64,000 nt of DNA from Nectonema munidae. Taxonomy: Eukaryota; Nematomorpha; Nectonematoida; Nectonematidae. The notes below the pieces were generated by a model, which was given only the letters and a program-made list of their open reading frames with translations, did not search any database and was not told where the DNA came from. The stretch lies in contig JAUIRK010000049.1 of assembly GCA_030549495.1 (NCBI GenBank), forward strand, positions 62,001 through 126,000. Direction: 5' to 3'. The position numbers were made by a program, and so were the translations under genes. Each line of letters opens with the position of its first letter. Positions within the stretch are counted from its first letter, which is position 1. Below, in pieces: positions 48,835 through 60,352 of the stretch.

Positions 48835-48928
48835 CTGTTGAGTCTGGAGCTACTTCGTTTAAAACATCATGTGCTAAAGATGAAACTTGAGAAGTAAAAT
48901 TTGAAATTTTGCCACCTAGCCAAGACAT
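48835..48928 (-). CDS. TRIP11: Golgin (GMAP-210-like) exon 1, ALPS-like N-terminus
   Basis: The start codon at 48926-48928 gives MSWLGGKISNFTSQVSSLAH then DVLNEVAPDST; the donor is GTTATT after phase 1. Human GMAP-210 begins MSSWLGG and soon has LTGQISNFTKDML (from memory). MSWLGG, the ISNFT core and the following amphipathic Ser/Thr/Gly-rich helix are all here, but shortened. In GMAP-210 this segment is the ALPS motif that senses curved membranes at the cis-Golgi. An in-frame Met upstream would add MLCYFVPFLNGELFYK; I chose the inner Met because of the family match. Joining to exon 2 rests on phase and on the order seen in GMAP-210. Confidence 0.75.
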
Positions 48929-49439
48929 TTTGTAAAACAATTCACCATTTAAAAACGGAACAAAATAACAAAGCAAATAAATATAATTAAATTATTATAT
49001 ATAGCTATGAAAATCAATAACAATCACGGCCTTTAGTAGATTTTCAAGTAATATAAACAAATATATATTTATAAAAGGGGCAGTTGACCCCCAAATGTTT
49101 GAAATTAATAATAATTGTAATAAAATTTAGAAAATATTTACATAAAATTGTAAATATTTACATATGAATTGTCTTTTCTACAAATGACTATTTTAAGGGT
49201 AAAGAGAACCAAGGATAGAGAGATTTAGACACAATTATCATAATGATTTGTCCTCGCCAAAAAAATTTTCTGGTTACGGGCTTGTTTTCATTTCAACACT
49301 ATCAGTAAAAAATATAAGTTTTCATAAAGGGATAATAAATAATTTTTAGTTTTTTTAAATAAATTTTTAATAAATAATTTTTGAAAGCTGGTAATGAGAA
49401 GTTTAGATCCTTAAACAGACGTTTACTATTAATATAAAA
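48929..49439. promoter_or_regulatory. Presumed golgin promoter and upstream flank
   Basis: AT-rich sequence directly upstream of golgin exon 1. No TATA box, CpG cluster or other motif can be singled out; the assignment is by position only. Confidence 0.25.
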
Positions 49440-50136
49440 GCATTCTCTTTTTCACTATAGGAACATTAGTCCTATAGTATCTTTGAGGTTGTGTTGCGTT
49501 TCTGGTATGGTAAAAAGGTAATTCATTGTAAGGGTCTAATATTCCAAATCTATTTTTCAAATGACCAATAAAATTTTTGTACAAAATTACAGCTACCCCT
49601 TGTCTGAAAATGTTTTCTAGTTTTAAGAGACTGTTTGCTGAAAATTTATTCCCTTATAATGATATGGCAAATTGAAATTTTTTTTGGAGAGTTTCAATAA
49701 GCTTTTTCCCATTAGGTCACAAATGATAAACAAAAGTTCAGAGCGAGTTGATTTATATGATGGGGAAATTTCTATTTTTTGTTAATAGTAAGCTCAAGAA
49801 CATTATTATTTTTATAAAAATCAATTGCAAAAACTTAAAAAGCTACTATTTATACATTTTTTGAAATTATATTACATTTTGACTTTTTTTATTTTACATA
49901 AAATTATTATTCCAACACCAAATATAAATTCCATTCAAATGAATATTCAATGTATCAATATCAACAGCCTCACCCTTTTTGGTTTGAGATAAGGAAAAGA
50001 AAACAAAAATATCTTCGGCCAAAAGGGAGGATGTGAAAAAATTAGAAATAAGGAAATTTAGTTTATGGCTATATTCAAGAGAAGATTCTCCAAAATATAA
50101 CCCGGTTGGCCTCGATTCTTTAATGATAGGCTTCAA
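49440..50136 (-). mobile_element. LINE (CR1-like) 3' remnant
   Basis: On the minus strand a first block (50136-49894) reads VDIDTLNIHLNGIYI after KLNFLISNFFTSS, resembling the RT thumb region in which short sequences such as INGxxI follow. A second block (about 49640-49445) reads NSLLKLENIFRQGVAVILYK then NFIGHLKNRFG, and YHTRNATQPQRYYRTNVP. This is the usual C-terminal region of CR1/RTE-type proteins (HNYNTRN type). Stops separate the blocks. The family name is tentative. Confidence 0.45.
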
Positions 50137-50139
50137 GAA

Positions 50140-51329
50140 AGAGTATGTTTATTTTAACCTTTTGGATTCTGTTTTCAAGATACGAGAGTAAAAAAAGTCG
50201 TGCATTTTTACTCATATTACAACTATGAAGATTTTAAATAACAGACAAATATCGGACTCTATAAAAAGCCTTCAAAAGATCGAAAGAGAAACGTATACTG
50301 TCGACTTTTTTTCTAAAATTTAAATAATTTTGAAGGTTGCGTTATACATATCAGCAAATTTTCATTAAACTTATTTGCTATCATATCATTATCAAAAATT
50401 TCATCTCTCATTCTTATATGTATCCTCTTATCAGATTCTCCTTTCAAAACCCTGTTGATATTCGACGAAACTTTTCGTTTGAACGAGCAATTTACAAGCC
50501 CCTTTCAGTAAAACTCTATTTCCTAGTGTCATTGAAACCATTCTCACCACCGAAGAAAATATTATGACAAACTAATTTGCCTCTTTTTATTTTCTATTTT
50601 AGAATAACACTCGTTGCCATCCACATCTTCACCGCCATTAACTCACTCTCAAGCTTACGCGAGCCTACTCTTGAAAGTGATTAGAAATCTTCCTAGCTAC
50701 CTACTTAATATCCTTCCACAAAATAATATATTCATTTTTAACTGAGAACTATTTATTTTTCTTCAATTTCTTTAGAAATTTATCACATCATTTGATCATT
50801 TCTAAAAAAAATTGCGTTATCCAGGATTTTAATTTGTACTTATATTTATTTTCTTCGATTTTTATTTTATTTGTTCATTCATAGTTAGATGATTAATTTA
50901 TTTATTTGGATCATTAGAACTCAATTCAAACAATGATAACCAATCATTCTACTCTATGTTGAAAGAAAAAGTCTTTCCTCTCATTTTTAACTAAAATATT
51001 TCTTTAATTTATTAAATGTAAGGTATGTAATACGTAGGTAGGTATGAAAATATATCTAAGCACTATCGGTTTTTTTCATAGACTTTCGAAATTCTTGAAA
51101 AGATTCAAGGTTGAAGTTTAAGATAATTTTAATGTTTGGCCCACAGATTATAAGGAATAATAGTGATAGATGAGTTTAAAGAAGTCGACTAATTTTTAGG
51201 GGTGATAAAATTATAGAAAGCTGAATTGTTTTTGTGCTGGTAGTTAAAGATGATTATTAAGTTGTGGAAGGAGGAAGGAAAAGAAATTAGTGTATTTATT
51301 AGTGGAGATTTTCTATTTATTTATTCATT
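50140..51329. other. Intergenic, nothing recognised
   Basis: AT-rich. No gene, element end or array recognised; it may belong partly to the LINE to its right. Confidence 0.3.
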
Positions 51330-52060
51330 TATTTTCAATTTTGAGTTGGCGTATTGTGAGTAGGAACTGAGTATGGAAATTACAAATTTAACTCTATGAG
51401 GATGAAAGACCTTATGACATCAAGGGCGTTTGGATATGAAAGTCGTAGAAATTAGTTGGCGTGCGATTGAGAGTTTTGATGGATAGTGAAAGAAGTGAAG
51501 TTCTTGTGTAGTTGGAGCAGGAAAGTAGAAGATGATGGGGTGTTTCGTATTGATTGCAGTTTAATCTAGAAAAATTGATTGATGATTTTTTGATACGGTA
51601 GAAGTAGAAGTTGTAGAGGCAGTGTCCCCACAGACATCAAATTTGCGTTTGTAGTGTGACGAATTTCATTTTAAACCAAATGTCAAGAATTTGATTTGTA
51701 TTATTTATATGTTGAAGGAAAATGGAGGGTGTGGAATGAATGAGTTTTTGTCTAAGGTATAAAATATAGGTTTCAAGAGGAAATGGTTTTAGCTGACGTT
51801 ATGAGCATTTATAGGTCCTTGCTTAGCGAGTTTGTCTACAATTTAGTTTTTGAGAATGTTTGAGTTTTCTGGGCACCAGTAGATGTGTATATCGAAGTAA
51901 GTAAATAAAATAATAAGTTTAAAAGCAAGAGTATATGTTAAGTATGGGATGTTGTGTTTGATGGTAAATCTTTAACGATGTTTTGCGAGTCTGTAAAAAA
52001 TGTCGTGTGTTGTAGTGTCTAAAGTTTTGTCTACGTTGTAGTGTTTATGTAATTGTAAGC
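51330..52060 (-). mobile_element. LINE remnant with RNase H domain
   Basis: The minus strand carries FTDSQNIVKDLPSN near 51990, YWCPENSN near 51870 and VDKLAKQGPINA near 51830. These are the TDS, W-P and A-DxLAKxG motifs of the RNase H domain that I- and R1-like LINEs carry after the RT. They are in different frames. A further 400 bp with decayed reading frames follows. No RT domain or tail was found. Confidence 0.5.
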
Positions 52061-52069
52061 ATATAGGAG

Positions 52070-53795
52070 GTCATAGCTTTTATTAGATATAGAAGAGGGC
52101 ATAAGTGATCAGAGAAAAAATAAATATAATTGTAACTTTTATATTCTATATTACGCTACTCAAAAAATCATTTATTAACGTATCTGATTAAAGTCAAGTA
52201 GGCAGTATGATTGAGGGGTTACGCGAATTAACGATCTATTTATTAACTGAAGGTCATCTATATATGTTATGAACTTTTAGTTTTTAATTTTTAGTCAAAT
52301 CATAGATTATATATTATTGAATTTTCGCAAATATTATCTTTCTCTTGTCTATAGTTTATAATTTGTAGGTCGTTTGTACTATAGCTGATTCAATTTCTTA
52401 TATAAAATAAGGGACTACCGTATTTTAAAGCTCGTTTGTAAAAACAGGTAAATTAAAAAAAAGTATCAACACTTTTCAGGTAGTTTTAGTTTTTGAGATT
52501 AAATCAGTTTTTTCTAAATTTAACTGATTTTAAATAATTTTATTTAAAAACTTAAATTTTGATAAAATTTTTCTATAACTGGGCGAAATTCGCTGCAATC
52601 ACCTTTAGATTGGTTTGAATTTAAGCAGGTTTTAATCTTTTTTTACAGTCCAGGGTATCGTTTTTATGAAGCATAGTAGCGGTTCTTATTTTTCACCTAA
52701 AAAAGTCGGTATTACTCGGGCTTAGAGATATGCGAGTTTGATTTGTGTAAATTTACAATGGTCTAACTTTAGCAAGCTAGAAAAAACACTAAATTAAGCT
52801 TTAAAATTTTGAGTATATGCCTATGTTATATATAAAAAGTTAAAATATATATTATATTCTATGCATTTAAAGCATAAACTAATTTTTTATTTCAAAAATT
52901 ATTTGATACCTTAAATAATAACGAAAAATAAGATTTTATTTAAAATTTATGCAAATATTTGAATAGGGAGAAGACAATTTATACTTTTTTAATTGTCATA
53001 AGATATACTAATAATAATAATAATAGGAGGTATAAATTTTATTGTATATTAATTTATCATTAATTTTTATTATTATCTTACAACTCTATTATTAGATAGA
53101 TTTCGTCTGGTAGAAATTTGCGCTAACAATTTAAAATGCTAATTTATCAATTTATTTTATTGATAAATTGTTTTTATGTTTTAAAATATTTTTATTTCTT
53201 TTAGACTTAACCTTTAGATCATATTTTTATAAAATTTATTATATGTCAATTTAGATACAAAGAAGTAAATCTATTATTTCCTGTTTTCTATTAAATTTTA
53301 ACTTTCTTTGATTAATTTATCATTTCGAAAAGAGAGATATTTATATTTAAACAGTTCTTTCTAGTTACAATATGAAAAGCTATTCTATAGTTGAGTATCG
53401 GAAATACGTTGAGTGTCAGCTGATAGGACTAGTCTTTGAATCCAGTCTTTTCGAGTTTGATTTCCAATCGTAACATCCATATCATCGGATCTTCCAATAT
53501 CCTTCCTTTATGGGATACTGAAATTAAAAATATTTTAACTGGATATTTTTCATAAAATGCACTAACTATTTATAAAAATAAATAAATAGTGCGTAAAAAA
53601 TGATAATTTATTAATTAAATTTTATGCCGTTACTTCTAAAAACCGACTAACAACTTAAACATGAAGTGTTGACCGTTGAGTTAGGGCGAATTACTATCTA
53701 TTCCCTACCATATTCATTAGTCTAAGTTTGTAAGATTATACTGCGGGGTTAACCCATAAAATTTAAATTTGTTTTTTATGGGAACTAATGTATTT
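52070..53795. other. Intergenic, mostly unrecognised
   Basis: Very AT-rich. At 53395-53475 a tRNA-like patch (TGTCAGCTGATAGGAC, then CTTTGAATC, then GAGTTTGATTTCC) could be an old tRNA-derived SINE. The last part should contain the SWI5 promoter and any 5' untranslated exon. Confidence 0.3.
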
Positions 53796-53809
53796 TTTTA
53801 TTTAGATTA

Positions 53810-54202
53810 ATGAGTTTAAAAAAAGGAAAAATTGACCATCGATTTTTTCCTTATAAATCAAAAACTGTTCTTTCTTCTTTCAAACCTCCATTCATTAAGA
53901 AAGATGACAAAGATGTAGAAATAGAGATTGACTCTATTAATTTGAAAATAAAAGAAATTGATAAAGAAATTTTTGAGCTAGAACAAAAAGAAACGGTGTA
54001 AGCATTTTCCTATCAATATTTTATAAAGAAACTTTATTATAACTTTTTAAGTAATAAAAGTTCTAGCGAATACATTGATCTTCTGCATGAATATAATGAA
54101 ATAAAGGATGTTGGACAAATGCTTCTTGGAGAAATAGCTATTTTCAAAGGAATTACAACAAAGGAAATGTACAAAGAATATGGAATTGAACTGAATGATT
54201 AA
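53810..54202 (+). CDS. SWI5: SWI5 homologous-recombination repair protein
   Basis: Two exons, 53810-53997 and 54067-54202, with a 69-bp intron (donor GTAAGC, acceptor AGTTCTAG) splitting a Val codon. The product is about 107 residues. Residues 1-35 are basic and probably disordered, 36-62 form a coiled coil (INLKIKEIDKEIFELEQKET), and the end is EYIDLLHEYNEIKDVGQMLL, then GITTKEMYKEYGIELND. The HEYNEIKD and GxTTKExYxxxGIELxD motifs are diagnostic of Swi5, which pairs with Sfr1/MEI5 in the nucleus and stabilises Rad51 and Dmc1 filaments. It is short because the family core is small. AATAAA lies 33 bp after the stop (54235-54240). An acceptor-like TTTATTTAG just before the ATG suggests an upstream non-coding exon. 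Confidence 0.92.
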
Positions 54203-54532
54203 AAACTACGTTTATATTTATGCTGGTAAAACTGAATAAAGATTTAATAAATATTTCAAATTGAGTTAAATAATATTGGATTTTTAAATTTTATACATTT
54301 GAAATAATATGTGCATTTATCTTATATTAATTACTAACATTAGTGATTATAGCTTCGTATTGTATACTATACTGTATGTTATTGGCTAAAATTTTCTGAA
54401 CCCAAGTTATTAAATTTTTTATAGCCTAATAATTGACTAAACCTCGTCCATAATAATAATCAAACTTACCAAGCTAAATTTGAATAGAAAACTTAGTATA
54501 TTTTGATTCTTATGAGTACTCGTATATGCTAA

Positions 54533-54687
54533 GGGGTCGTTCACAATTGACGTCAACTAAATCTGGGGGGAGGGGGTATCCAAAGTTTACATAAGTCAAT
54601 TTCGTTAAGCGATGATATATCTAAAAGTTGACATGAGGGGGTTGAAATTTATCAAAAAAAAGGTTGACGTCAATTGTGAACGACCCC
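54533..54687. mobile_element. PIF/Harbinger-like miniature element (155 bp)
   Basis: Perfect 25-bp inverted repeats starting GGGGTCGTTCACAATTGACG at both ends, with TAA direct duplications at 54530-54532 and 54688-54690. A 3-bp TWA duplication with GGG ends is the Harbinger pattern. The perfect arms suggest a recent insertion. It lies 330 bp downstream of SWI5. Confidence 0.85.
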
Positions 54688-54690
54688 TAA

Positions 54691-56766
54691 CGTTGCGAAA
54701 ACTTTAATAGCAAAAACGATATCATTTTATTCCAACGTTGCAAAAAATATATTATCTGAATTGTAATTAACAAAATATGGCTTACGACAATTTTTATTTA
54801 AAAATTATAATTTAAAATGGTGTCTTATTTTATAAACTCATTATCTTTCCTATATTGATATGGATAAGTAAATGTATATCCCATAACCTGTACGGTTCAA
54901 CGCGGGTTGACTACTTGTTTGTCATTCCTAACGTGTATAATGTGCATGTTTTGATACAAATGATTCGGGAGACAAGGGTCATCTTTCTGTTCATATTTTG
55001 CTAGAAGCAAAATTTGATATACCTCATTTGGGGAGACGTTGTTATAAAAGTTATTGCCTATATTTTAGAATTTGCACGATTTTAAATAACACATTTCTCA
55101 ATTAAGAATCAAAAAATATTCTTTAAAAGGTCAAAAATATAGGAAAACAATTTGGTAAAAATTATTGTGTTTTTGAAAAGGGATAGGGAGACCATTTTTA
55201 ATGATCTCTATGGTATAGTGGTATTATAAAGAGGTATTAGCGTGTTAAAAAAGAATCATTGTACATTTTCTAATTTAACTATGTTACTAATAAGAGATTT
55301 TTCTGTTTTTTTCACACAGTTCGGTACTTATGGATTATCTCACTCCCACTCTAAAAAAATTTTTTTTAATTTTATTTGAATTTAAATGATGAGTAAAAAT
55401 AATAAATTACTTGTTTAAATAGGAGTCTATAAACCGACTTACACCTTAAACTTCTATATATATTCAATATATTCTTAAACTTCTATATATTCAATGTATG
55501 AAGATAAAAAGAATTTTCGTGTGCGTATATTTTTAAATTGTTTATCGATAAATATTGTGCTACCTAAGATAAAAATAACTAATGTAGAGAAAATAAAGAA
55601 AACAGAATAACACATATAAGATAAAGGAAATATTTTAGACAAACGGTTTATTTTTATCATTAACTATCTTATCTTAAATCTAAAAAATTGAGATATTATC
55701 AGCTTCGTTTTTCTTTCTTCTAGTGATAAAACTCATAGTTTATTTCTATTAATCTTTTAGAGCCGTTGCTAGAGATTTAACAGTTGCTAGAGGGAAGAGA
55801 AAATTTGAAACTACAAACCCTTAGATAACTGAGGAGATCAGAAGATATAAAATTACAAATATTTTTTATTTAAGTATGAAAATCAAGTAGCATTTTATTT
55901 GTTATTAAATGTGTATAATACAACTATAAAAATATTACATCTAAATGTATATATATATATTAAGCCCTGAAAGAACACTGGTAATTTAAAGATTTTCGGT
56001 TTTATATTATCATTATTTTAAATGTAAACTTTGATAAACTTTTTCAAATGAAAATTCTGAGGCTGATAATTTTTGAAAGGGAGAAATTAATTTTTACAAA
56101 TGATCAAAGAGGGCCCTGGGAGTAAAAAGGTTGAGAATCACGGTCTTGAGTATATTAACTGAAATGAACTAATAAAGTCATGCTTGTTAACCTTTTCTTC
56201 TTTTTATATCGATGGCGAAATATACAAAACTTATTAAATTTGGTATGAATAATGCTGAGATATCTTCATTTGAAACATGAGAGGCTACCGGAATAATCTA
56301 TCTGGCTAAAAATTTTAGGGTAAATAGAAAGACAATAGTTTATAATAAAGTGCCAACTTGCTGATAAGAAAAACATTTTGTTGCAAATATAATTTTTTAA
56401 ATTAAGAAAAACAAAGAATTATTTTTCCAAAAAGACCTTCCTAATGTTAGTATATTTTAGAAAATCAAAAGAACATAATAAAAGTTTCTTTATTAAATTT
56501 CAAAAATAATATAAACAAAAAAGACTTATAAAACATAAAAATAATACATATACTGATTGAGTGTCATTACAAACGTTTATTATTTTTGAGGTGTGACTTT
56601 ATACAGTTCCATTGATTCCTAAAATAGAAGCATAAGAAAGGATCATTTATATTATGGAATTTAAAATGTTTTTTTTATTAAAATATGGAATCTCTTTAAT
56701 AGAATAATTTGTATACAGAATTATTTATTTCTATTTCTATAGAATTATCTATTTCTATAGAATGAT
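54691..56766. other. Intergenic, little recognised
   Basis: AT-rich. A lone hAT-like end, read inward CCGTGATTCTCAACC, occurs at about 56126-56141 next to a CTCCCAGGGCCC patch. A short DNA-binding-like frame starting MAKYTKLIKFGMNNAEIS is at 56212. No complete element. Confidence 0.3.
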
Positions 56767-56772
56767 TGAATA

Positions 56773-57569
56773 CATAGTTGCCAACTCTACCGCTTTCGGC
56801 GGTAGACTACCGCTTTTCGACTTTTTTTTTGGTCTACCGCTTTTGAGATGGGTTCTACCCAGTGCCCGCGCTACCTATATAATTTTGGGACACGTGCCCC
56901 TCCCCCTGTATTAATCTTTGCCCCCTAAAATTTTTGGTTTTGCCCCATGCACTTTTTAAAGGAAAATAAATAAGCAAAAATTGTACACAATAATCTTATA
57001 TAAATGCTGGTGTATGTGTATGTATAATATGAGATTTCTATAGGTTTTTATACAGAAGTACTTCATGCTTTTCAGCAAAGTAATATAGGATATAAAGTAA
57101 TATAGGAAATAAATTTTTTGCAAATGTGTTTCTTTGCCCCATTTCAGCCCCCTTGAAATTTTGCTTTAGCGCGGGCACTTGTTCTACCGCTTTTGAGATG
57201 GGTTCTACCGCTTTTGAAGGCTAAAATTTTTATTGGCACGCGTTGAGCATATGCATCTTGTGCAATATTTGTTTTCTTTGTTTTTTACTTTTTTTCATCG
57301 ATTTAGGTTTTTACATAAATATTTAGACTATTTAAATTATGTAAACCAATTTTTACTTCTTGAAGAATGAGTGATAATAAACAAAAAGTCGCTACGACAA
57401 CTGTTTTAAAGGAGAATGGATTCAAAAATTTGAATTTATTATTACTAAATCCTAATTAGGTTCTTCCCATGCATTTTGTCGTACTTGCAAAAAAAAAAAA
57501 TTTAGGGTCCATGGGTCGTTTTCGAAAAAAAGTCTACCGCTTTGGTCTTCTCTGAGGTTGGCAACTATG
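56773..57569 (+). mobile_element. TIR element with CTACCGC subrepeats and 6-bp duplication
   Basis: Perfect 13-bp inverted ends CATAGTTGCCAAC are immediately flanked by a 6-bp direct repeat TGAATA (56767-56772 and 57570-57575). Behind each end the motif TCTACCGC recurs, at least six times in all. Near the right end a short decayed frame reads WIQKFEFIITK and SSHAFCRTCKKK, like a BED zinc finger half, so a BED-type transposase once belonged to it. The copy holds a nested hAT miniature (56860-57180); without it the element is about 470 bp. hAT would predict 8 bp, so the superfamily is open. Confidence 0.7.
56860..57180. mobile_element. hAT miniature nested in the CTACCGC element
   Basis: Perfect 8-bp duplication GTTCTACC at 56852-56859 and 57181-57188. 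Ends CAGTGCCCGCGCTA and AAGTGCCCGCGCTA (13 of 14). The interior is CCCC-rich near both ends and shows no coding. The duplication lies within a CTACCGC subrepeat of the host element, so the order of insertion is clear. Confidence 0.85.
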
Positions 57570-57575
57570 TGAATA

Positions 57576-57979
57576 TATAATAAAGAGTACAATATGATTA
57601 TTTTACAAATATAAAGTTGAATAGTAAAAAAAGTAGTAAAGTAAATATAAAGTTTCATTACTATCTAAAACAGATCTAAATAATCATTACATGTAGAAAA
57701 AATTAGATAGTAAAATTATTGATTTACTAAAATTACTATCAAAAATGGGAAATAAAAAACTCGCGTTTTTTTTACCAGAATTAATTAACTAAAACGGCGG
57801 TGTAGCTTATCCAGGTAAACAGAATTTAAACCAAGAAAAAAGTTGAAATAGAAAAATGTATGAATGAAAATAGGCAAAACGCATATAATGAGGTTACGCC
57901 TGCATATAGATTAATCCCTTGAAAACTATATTTCTTCATTTTTATTCCTTCTATTTATCTTATATTAATATTATATACT
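57576..57979. other. Intergenic, nothing recognised
   Basis: AT-rich, no gene or element end seen. Confidence 0.35.
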
Positions 57980-58108
57980 AGCCGGTCACGGGGTCGTTTC
58001 TCCCTTCCCTGAAGGGGTTCCCCCCGCCCCGGGGGGTGGGGGGGGGGGGGTTTGGTGGCCGACCGGGGGGGTTTGGGGGGGGGGGGGGAAGGGGGGGGGG
58101 GGGGAGGA
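57980..58108. repeat. GC-rich island with long poly-G runs
   Basis: Sharp-edged GC-rich stretch beginning TAGCCGGTCACGGGGTCG and passing into runs of 6 to 14 G broken by TTT and AA. It is unlike anything else in the window. It has many G-runs of four or more, which could form G-quadruplexes. Low-quality consensus is equally possible. Confidence 0.8.
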
Positions 58109-58318
58109 ATAATTATTACATTATTATATGATTATTCTAAAGTTATGATGCGGATTATCCACACATACTAGGTTTGTTCTTGAAAATAATAGCTTATAAT
58201 TGGGATACTGATAACGAATTAAACATATGGTAATTTTTATTAAATTGTATTTAGAAGACGTTATGCACATATTATTTAATATATCTTAATAATTTCATAA
58301 AAAAAATTAACTTATAAT

Positions 58319-59529
58319 CAGGGCGAGAAAAAATTGACCCAAAAAATTGGAAAAAATTGACTTTTACTCATAGAAAAAATTGACTTTATTGACTTTTTTA
58401 AGTTTCATTGAATTGAACAACTATGAACACTTTAGAGAAAGTATTGAAAATCATTTCAAAGAATCCATGACTTTGTAATACAACAACATATAATTAATGA
58501 CATTTTCTTAAAATTCGATCATTTTCTAGCAGTTTTTCCAGTTTAGAAAAAGATCTTTCTACTTCTAAAGTTAAAACTTGACAATTTTGTAATTTGGGAT
58601 AAGTACTGCGAGAGATTTAAGAGTTTTCCATATTCATGATCTTATTGATTTCATTTTATTTGAATCTATTTTCAAGATAACTTTTAACGCCACATTCGTC
58701 TTAAATGAAATAATGTTGAAGAAACAAGTAAAGGCATCTTCGACTGAAAAAGTTTCTATGTTGACCGTATCCTACTAAATCAATGAAACGTGAATATTCT
58801 CTAATTATTATTGTTAGCAAGTTTGGACACAGATTTTCTTTTTTAACAATTTCTTAAAATTTGGCAATAAAATTCCATCATCTTCATCATTAATTTCTTT
58901 ACTGCTGGAAGATTTTAATGAAAATATTTTGCTGCTTGCAACCAATTTGTCAATTTCGTTACAATTGAAACTGAAGTGTTGCTGATAAGTTTGAAAAGAG
59001 AACGTCCTTTTCTATTACTAATTTTGAATGATTTAATGCCGGTAATCTATAATTTTGCAGGATAACTTAACTTTTAAAGTAAACTTGTGTAAAAGATGTA
59101 AAAAACATGAAATGATAAAAAAGTTAGGGAATAAAATTCCCTAACTTCTGCAGCGGATATATCTTATGTAACCGCGTTTGTCAACAAAAAAAATTTGTCT
59201 TACAAAAAACTTCTTCATGTTTAAACTCAGTCAGGCAAACTTTACAGTAAAACCTTTTATTAGATGAAAAAAGCCCAACTATTGTGGAAGTGTTGATATA
59301 ATAAAGAAATCTTGTATGTATCGCGTATAACAATTTTAGGCACATTGAATCAAAAAGTGTTAAATATAAAAATTGACTTTATTGACCTAAACTCGAAAAA
59401 TTGACTTTAATTGATTTAAAAATTTGAAATTAGTTCAAAGATTTTTAGACTAAACAAGTAAAGATCTTCTTCAAAGAGTTTTTGCTAAACCAAAATAAAA
59501 ATTGACTTTATTGACTTTTACTCGCCCTG
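58319..59529 (-). mobile_element. hAT element with decayed transposase (1.2 kb)
   Basis: Perfect 8-bp duplication CTTATAAT at 58311-58318 and 59530-59537; ends CAGGGCGAG on both sides. Subterminal ATTGACTTTATTGAC repeats fill both flanks. On the minus strand near 58520-58590 the frame CQVLTLEVERSFSKLEKLL matches the hAT C-terminal dimerisation motif (VERSFS). The upstream part is decayed, with many stops. It is non-autonomous. Confidence 0.88.
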
Positions 59530-59537
59530 CTTATAAT

Positions 59538-60352
59538 GTCCTATAACTATTTATTAATTAAAATTAAAAAATACATATAAAATCGTTAATTCAATAAACA
59601 CTTAAAAATTGGAACTTTTTAAAAAAAAATTTTTTTTAATTTTTCGTTTTTTATTCAAATATTAATATCCGAAAATTTCTTTAGAGCTGGAGCTTCTGTC
59701 AATAAAAGTTCTTCATCTGAAATTCACATCTAAAATTTTTTTATCCAAAGATTTTTTTGGATAATATTAAATTGTTAAACCCCGAAAGTAATAAAATTTT
59801 TTATTTATTTGTTCAAAGAAACTAGTTAAAAGATTCTAAAATTAACCACTTGAAGTAAAGTAAAGTGAAATTTATTATTATGCGAAAGAATGAATAAAAC
59901 AGAGTATTAAAAAAAGTGATACATGTATTCAATCAGTAAAAGATTCCCATGTAAAAAATAGTCAAAAAACAGAAGAAACACAGGAAAAGTAGTGCAATTC
60001 CAAAGGTTTAAAAAACCGCTAAAAGGAATCTACTTAACAGTACTAAATGACTAAAAGGAAGCCTTAAAAGAATTTTTTTTCAATTATAATCCAAAAACAG
60101 GGTTCCACAATTTGTGGTTCGCTAAACCTGTGGCGCTGACAGAAGGATTTTAAGGTGTAATTATATGGTTTGCATAATTTTTTTTAAACATTTTCTCTTT
60201 TAGTAAACTGTCAAATATTAACACAAATAAGAGTTTTATAAAGTAATGGAGAACATTTTTTGTATTAAATATGCTACCAGTAGAACTACTGCAATATTAC
60301 TCATTCAAAATATATTAGACTTGATCATTCGTTTGAGGATGAACCCTTTTTG
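59538..60352. other. Intergenic, little recognised
   Basis: AT-rich. CAGGGTTCCACAATTTGTGG at about 60097 looks like a lone hAT end. Nothing else. Confidence 0.3.

Noticed and set aside
48835-48976. Upstream Met giving a longer golgin N-terminus
   Set aside because: The extra 16 hydrophobic residues have no match to GMAP-210, while the inner Met starts exactly at MSWLGG.
53395-53475. Possible tRNA gene
   Set aside because: Loop- and B-box-like strings are present but no acceptor stem pairs, so it is at most an old SINE fragment.
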